Origin: an uncultured Dokdonia sp.
Lineage (GTDB): Bacteria > Bacteroidota > Bacteroidia > Flavobacteriales > Flavobacteriaceae
DNA length: 45,580 bases
Reading direction: 5' to 3'
NCBI RefSeq assembly: GCF_937910895.1
Contig: NZ_CALEMI010000109.1
Coordinates: 1-45,580 of the forward strand
Under the pieces are notes generated by a model. It was not told the origin of the DNA, ran no database searches, and was given only the letters and a program-made list of their open reading frames with translations. The translations under genes and the position numbers were made by a program. Of this stretch, positions 41,990 through 45,580 are shown piece after piece. The first letter of the stretch is position 1. Every line of letters starts with the position of its first letter.

Positions 41990-43921
41990 ATGCAGTTTAA
42001 ACATCCAGAATTACTTTACGCTTTAATTTTACTTATCATTCCTATTCTCGTTCACTTATTTCAGCTTCGTAAATTTCAGAAAGAGGACTTTACCAATGTG
42101 GCTTTCCTGAAGCAAATAAGTATCCAAACCAGAAAAAGCAATACCATCAAAAAATGGCTCGTATTACTCACCCGTCTTGGTCTTATTGCGATGATGGTAC
42201 TGGCATTTGCACAACCTTTTTTTACACAAAGTGACACGGCGACCAAAGAAAAAGAAACGGTCATCTATCTGGATAATTCCTTTAGTATGCAAGCCAAAGG
42301 GGCTTCTGGACAACTATTTAGAAAAGCCTTACAGGATCTCATCACTAACATTCCTGAAGAAGAAACCTTTACGTTATTGACCAATACAGAAACGTTTAAA
42401 GATATTTCGATCAAGAATACGCGTAATAATTTACTCCAACTAGACTATGCTGCAGAACAACTGACTCCAGCAGCAATTGCGTTAAAAGCACAAAAGGAAT
42501 TTAGTTCAAATCCAGCGACCGAGAAACAACTGATTGTGATTTCCGATTTTCAAGACAAAGGACAACCACAAACGATAGACCTTGAGAATATATCCTTGCA
42601 TTATGTGCAAATGCGCCCAGTCATTGAAAATAATATCGCTATAGATTCTGTATATCCTGTGCAATCCGAAACCAATAAACTGTCGCTTGTCGCAACACTC
42701 TCCACCCAAGAACGGAGAGAAACCAATGTACCTATTTCCTTATACAACGGAGAACAACTGATTGCGAAAGCCACCGCTTCTTTTAATGAAGCGACAGAAA
42801 CCCAAGTGGAATTTGATATTGATAGCCAGACGGATTTTAAAGGAAGGCTGACAATAGAGGATCCGCTATTGGCTTTTGACAATACCTTATATTTTAATAA
42901 TAATCCAGTACAGACAATCAAAGTACTGTCTATTAATGAAGCCGAGCAAGGTTTTTTATCACGTATGTATACGGCTCCTGAATTTGCCTATACTGCAACT
43001 GAAGTCAATACCTTAGACTACAGCAAAATCCCTGATTACAATTTTATTATTCTTAATGAAGTCAAAGCGCCTTCACAAGCATTAACCAATGCACTTGCTA
43101 CCTTTGTCGCTAATGGCGGAAGTGTCTTGTGTATTCTAAGCGAAGCAGGAGAAGCTTCCAACTATAATTTACTATTGGCACGATTAAGTGGATTGCAGGT
43201 AGGAAACCTTTATAAAAAAGGGCGTCTGGTGACCTCCATAAATTACGATCATCCGCTGTATCGTACTGTTTTTGATAGTCGCATTAAAAATTTTCAATAC
43301 CCCTCTGTCAGTAGTGGTTTTGCTATCACTAACGGAGAAGCGATTTTAGACTTTGAAGACGGAAGTGCTTTTATTGCAGGAAAAAACAAAGTATATGCCA
43401 TTGCTGGCGGATTAAACGCTACCAACTCCAACTTTCAAAACTCGCCATTGATTGTTCCTACCTTATACAATATGGCAAAACAAAGCCTCTCCTTGCCTAC
43501 TCTATATTTTACAAATGGGGTTCCTAATACCTACGATATCCCTGCCATGGTTCAAGAAGATGAAATCTTATCATTAGCAAATATCGAGACCCCTGATAAA
43601 ACGCAAATTCCGTTGCAACGTACGTTCGGTAATAAAGTCACCATTACGACACAGGAACAACCTGAAAAAGCAGGGATTTATAACATCTTAAACAAGGATA
43701 ACATTCTCCAGCAAGTTAGTTACAATTATAACAGAGACGAGAGTATCTTGCGGTATCAAAACCTACAAGCCATAGATGGAGTAAGTTATACCACATCTGT
43801 TGCCACATTATTTGACTCCCTCAAAGAAGCAAACAGTATCCAGCCGCTTTGGAAATGGTTTGTTATTTTTGCGTTATTATTCCTAGTATTAGAAATGCTT
43901 ATCTTAAAATTCTTTAAATGA
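41990..43921 (+). CDS. BatA-domain membrane protein with von Willebrand A fold
   Basis: A 643-residue inner-membrane protein. The N-terminal BatA domain has two helices around MQFKHPELLYALILLIIPILVHLFQLRKF and WLVLLTRLGLIAMMVLAFAQPFF. The VWA domain follows with the MIDAS metal site DNSFSM (VIYLDNSFSMQAKG) and IVISDF. A long beta-rich middle (residues 210-600) resembles the glutamine-amidotransferase-like insert of the family, and one C-terminal helix (WFVIFALLFLVLEMLILKFF) closes the protein. Its stop overlaps the next gene by 4 bases (ATGA). The cellular role of such proteins is not well established. Confidence 0.9.
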   Translation: MQFKHPELLYALILLIIPILVHLFQLRKFQKEDFTNVAFLKQISIQTRKSNTIKKWLVLLTRLGLIAMMVLAFAQPFFTQSDTATKEKETVIYLDNSFSMQAKGASGQLFRKALQDLITNIPEEETFTLLTNTETFKDISIKNTRNNLLQLDYAAEQLTPAAIALKAQKEFSSNPATEKQLIVISDFQDKGQPQTIDLENISLHYVQMRPVIENNIAIDSVYPVQSETNKLSLVATLSTQERRETNVPISLYNGEQLIAKATASFNEATETQVEFDIDSQTDFKGRLTIEDPLLAFDNTLYFNNNPVQTIKVLSINEAEQGFLSRMYTAPEFAYTATEVNTLDYSKIPDYNFIILNEVKAPSQALTNALATFVANGGSVLCILSEAGEASNYNLLLARLSGLQVGNLYKKGRLVTSINYDHPLYRTVFDSRIKNFQYPSVSSGFAITNGEAILDFEDGSAFIAGKNKVYAIAGGLNATNSNFQNSPLIVPTLYNMAKQSLSLPTLYFTNGVPNTYDIPAMVQEDEILSLANIETPDKTQIPLQRTFGNKVTITTQEQPEKAGIYNILNKDNILQQVSYNYNRDESILRYQNLQAIDGVSYTTSVATLFDSLKEANSIQPLWKWFVIFALLFLVLEMLILKFFK

Positions 43922-45171
43922 ACGCACTCATAAAAGCGGCCACCATTATTGATAGTACAAGTTCGCATCATGGCACCACTGTCGATATTCGTATTAAATA
44001 CGGAAAAATCAGATTGATTGGTCAGAATTTATCTCAGGAAAAAGGCGAGCAACTCATACAAATAGAAAATTTATTTGTCTCACAAGGGTGGTTTGACAGT
44101 AGTGTGAGTATAGGACAACCAGGATACGAAGAACGGGAGACGATTGATAACGGTCTGACCGTCGCTGCAAAAAGTGGTTTTACAGGCGTCGCTATTAATC
44201 CGAACACCTACCCTATTTTAGATACTAGTGCTGATATTACTTTTGTTTCCAAAATGGGCGAAGGTCACGCCACAAGTATATTTCCTATAGGTGCGCTTAC
44301 GCGAAATAGTGAAAGCGTGGATCTCGCTGAGCTATATGATATGCAACAATCGGGTGCCGTCGCTTTTGGAGATTACCAGCGTGCGATTACCAATCCGAAT
44401 CTTTTAAAAATTGCATTGCAATACGCACAAGGTTTTCAGGGGCTTGTGCTTTCTTTTCCTCAAGAAGATAAAATTGCAGGAACAGGAAAAATGAATGAAG
44501 GCGTGACTAGTACAGGCATCGGACTCAAAGGAATTCCTGCTATCGCCGAAAGTTTACACATCGCAAGAGACTTACATATTCTGGAATATACAGGCGGGAA
44601 ATTACATATTCCAACCATTTCTACGGCTGCTTCAGTAGCACTTATCAAAGAAGCAAAAAACAAAGGACTCGACGTAAGTTGTAGTGTTGCTATTCACAAC
44701 CTATTTTATACAGACAAAGCCTTGCTTGATTTTAATACGAATTACAAAGTAGTACCGCCACTCAGAGCACAGGAAGATGTAGACGCATTAATAGCCGGTA
44801 TCAAAGACGGAACGATCGATATGGTCACGAGTGATCACAATCCGCTTGATATAGAGCGCAAGCAAGTAGAGTTTGACAATGCTACTTTTGGTACGATCTC
44901 ACAAGAGGCTACATTTGGCGCTTTACTTACACTCGTTAGTGAGAAAAAAGCGGTACAGCTTTTAACCAACGGACGCAAGCGTTTTACGCAATCATCATTC
45001 CCTATCGAAAAAAATACGAAAGCCAATCTCACCTTATTTACCACAAAAGGAAGCTACGTTTTCAGTGAAAGTGATATTTTATCAAAATCTAAAAATGCCT
45101 GCTTTCTCGGAGCAAAACTCAAAGGAAACGTCTTCGGAATTATAGCAAATCAAAAAATAGTACTCAAGTAA
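43918..45171 (+). CDS. Dihydroorotase-like protein, metal ligands missing (pseudoenzyme)
   Basis: A 417-residue amidohydrolase-fold protein similar to dihydroorotase. In active enzymes the first metal motif is DxHxHxRxPG. Here it reads DSSVSIGQPG (residues 60-69), so both His (Ser62, Ser64) and the substrate-binding Arg (Gly66) are absent. The HVST His is also lost (LHIPTIST), while TSDHNP is kept. Catalysis of the pyrimidine step is therefore unlikely. Non-catalytic dihydroorotase homologues serve as structural partners of aspartate carbamoyltransferase in some bacteria, which is one possible role. It is coupled to the BatA gene. Confidence 0.9.
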   Translation: MNALIKAATIIDSTSSHHGTTVDIRIKYGKIRLIGQNLSQEKGEQLIQIENLFVSQGWFDSSVSIGQPGYEERETIDNGLTVAAKSGFTGVAINPNTYPILDTSADITFVSKMGEGHATSIFPIGALTRNSESVDLAELYDMQQSGAVAFGDYQRAITNPNLLKIALQYAQGFQGLVLSFPQEDKIAGTGKMNEGVTSTGIGLKGIPAIAESLHIARDLHILEYTGGKLHIPTISTAASVALIKEAKNKGLDVSCSVAIHNLFYTDKALLDFNTNYKVVPPLRAQEDVDALIAGIKDGTIDMVTSDHNPLDIERKQVEFDNATFGTISQEATFGALLTLVSEKKAVQLLTNGRKRFTQSSFPIEKNTKANLTLFTTKGSYVFSESDILSKSKNACFLGAKLKGNVFGIIANQKIVLK

Positions 45172-45173
45172 AT

Positions 45174-45500
45174 ATGAACGAAAATACCATCTTTGAAGGA
45201 AAAACAGCAGCGGCATTAAGTTACATAACGTTTGTCGGTTTGATCATTGCTTATTTTATGAATAGCGAAGTTAAAAATCCGTTTGCAGGTTTTCATATCA
45301 GACAATCCTTAGGACTTACGTTGAGTTATTTTCTGATTATGATTCCGTTGAGCATGCTTGATATTCCGATGGCTTCTATTGGCTTTTTTATCGTCTTCTT
45401 TGTCCTATGGCTGTATGGAATTATATCTGCTTTTCAAGGACATACAAAACCTATTCCTTTAGTAGGTGATTTTTATCAAAAAGTGTTTACTTCGAAGTAA
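45174..45500 (+). CDS. Small membrane protein (DUF4870/Tic20-like)
   Basis: A 108-residue protein with three likely transmembrane segments (AAALSYITFVGLIIAYFM, LGLTLSYFLIMIPLSML, IGFFIVFFVLWLYGIISAF) and the motif NPFAGFHIRQSLGL between the first two, typical of DUF4870/Tic20-like proteins. The C terminus is PIPLVGDFYQKVF. It begins 2 bases after the dihydroorotase-like gene, so it is the last gene of that operon. Function unknown. The stop lies within a perfect 26-base palindrome. Confidence 0.85.
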   Translation: MNENTIFEGKTAAALSYITFVGLIIAYFMNSEVKNPFAGFHIRQSLGLTLSYFLIMIPLSMLDIPMASIGFFIVFFVLWLYGIISAFQGHTKPIPLVGDFYQKVFTSK

Positions 45501-45506
45501 ACACTT
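45481..45506. terminator. Perfect 26-base palindrome at the operon end
   Basis: A perfect inverted repeat centred on ttcgaa, with arms aagtgtttacttcg. No T run follows on the plus strand, but one does on the minus strand (tttttgat). It probably ends transcription or stabilises the 3' end. Confidence 0.55.
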
Positions 45507-45580
45507 GAAGTTATCAACAATTAACAACTAAGATATCAGAATTCCACAGTATCTTTTTAGTATCAATACACTCATATCAT

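Noticed and set aside
43786-44663. Minus-strand frames overlapping the BatA and dihydroorotase-like genes
   Set aside because: They lie opposite well-supported genes and have no family resemblance or start context.
45510-45520. TTATCAACA resembling a DnaA box
   Set aside because: A single mismatched copy, with no cluster of boxes or AT-rich unwinding element beside it, so no replication origin is supported.

Overview
The window is an AT-rich bacterial chromosome segment. It almost certainly comes from a marine member of the Flavobacteriaceae (Bacteroidota). The support is Bacteroidota-type promoters (TTG ... TAnnTTTG), type IX secretion (T9SS) C-terminal domains, a TonB receptor paired with DUF4249 lipoproteins, the menaquinone pathway and a LytTR/LytS-type system. 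A palindrome built on GCTTTCGCGAAAGC occurs nine times exactly, plus several degenerate or interrupted copies. From memory this iterated palindrome suggests a Dokdonia/Krokinobacter-like genome, but that placement is a guess. No rRNA, tRNA, intact insertion sequence, prophage or CRISPR array was seen.

Layout, left half. 1-3268: a partial leucine-rich-repeat secreted protein and a LytTR response regulator/TPR histidine kinase operon, all on the minus strand. Two matching direct-repeat boxes sit at the same place in the promoters of both units. 3447-7718: TonB-dependent receptor followed by two tandem DUF4249 lipoproteins. 7786-12839: a plus-strand operon of uridine kinase, a DivIC/FtsB-like division protein, methylmalonyl-CoA mutase small subunit, a small lipoprotein and the mutase large subunit. 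13119-14609: a putative lipoprotein of unknown function with a perfect terminator. 14736-17095: MBOAT acyltransferase with an SGNH-like partner. 17108-24859: menaquinone genes (menB; then a menI-like thioesterase, menF and menD), interspersed with a secreted C1 peptidase, two unknown small genes, a CvfB-like S1 protein and a DUF2853 protein.

Layout, right half. 24939-28598: lipoprotein, GNAT acetyltransferase, serine esterase and a VCBS/ASPIC T9SS protein. 28599-32798: dnaK, preceded on its 3' side by a tandemly duplicated terminator/palindrome block, then umuC and umuD. The UmuD has lost both catalytic residues. 32894-41989: an accessory-looking stretch with long intergenic gaps, a heptamer satellite, pyrimidine-rich islands and composite repeats. 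It carries a CPBP protease, a membrane protein, a GC-rich FAD monooxygenase with a DnaJ-like zinc module (probably acquired), a DoxX fusion protein, an M43-like metalloprotease and an LRR/T9SS protein. 41990-45500: a BatA/VWA membrane protein, a dihydroorotase-like protein lacking its metal-binding His residues, and a small membrane protein.

The most notable observations are (1) the matched LytTR-type promoter boxes, which predict that the regulator controls both its own operon and the neighbouring secreted LRR gene; (2) the iterated palindrome, which invades proteins as Ala-Phe-Ala-Lys-Ala; (3) the catalytically dead UmuD with its own operator-like palindrome; and (4) the dihydroorotase pseudoenzyme.
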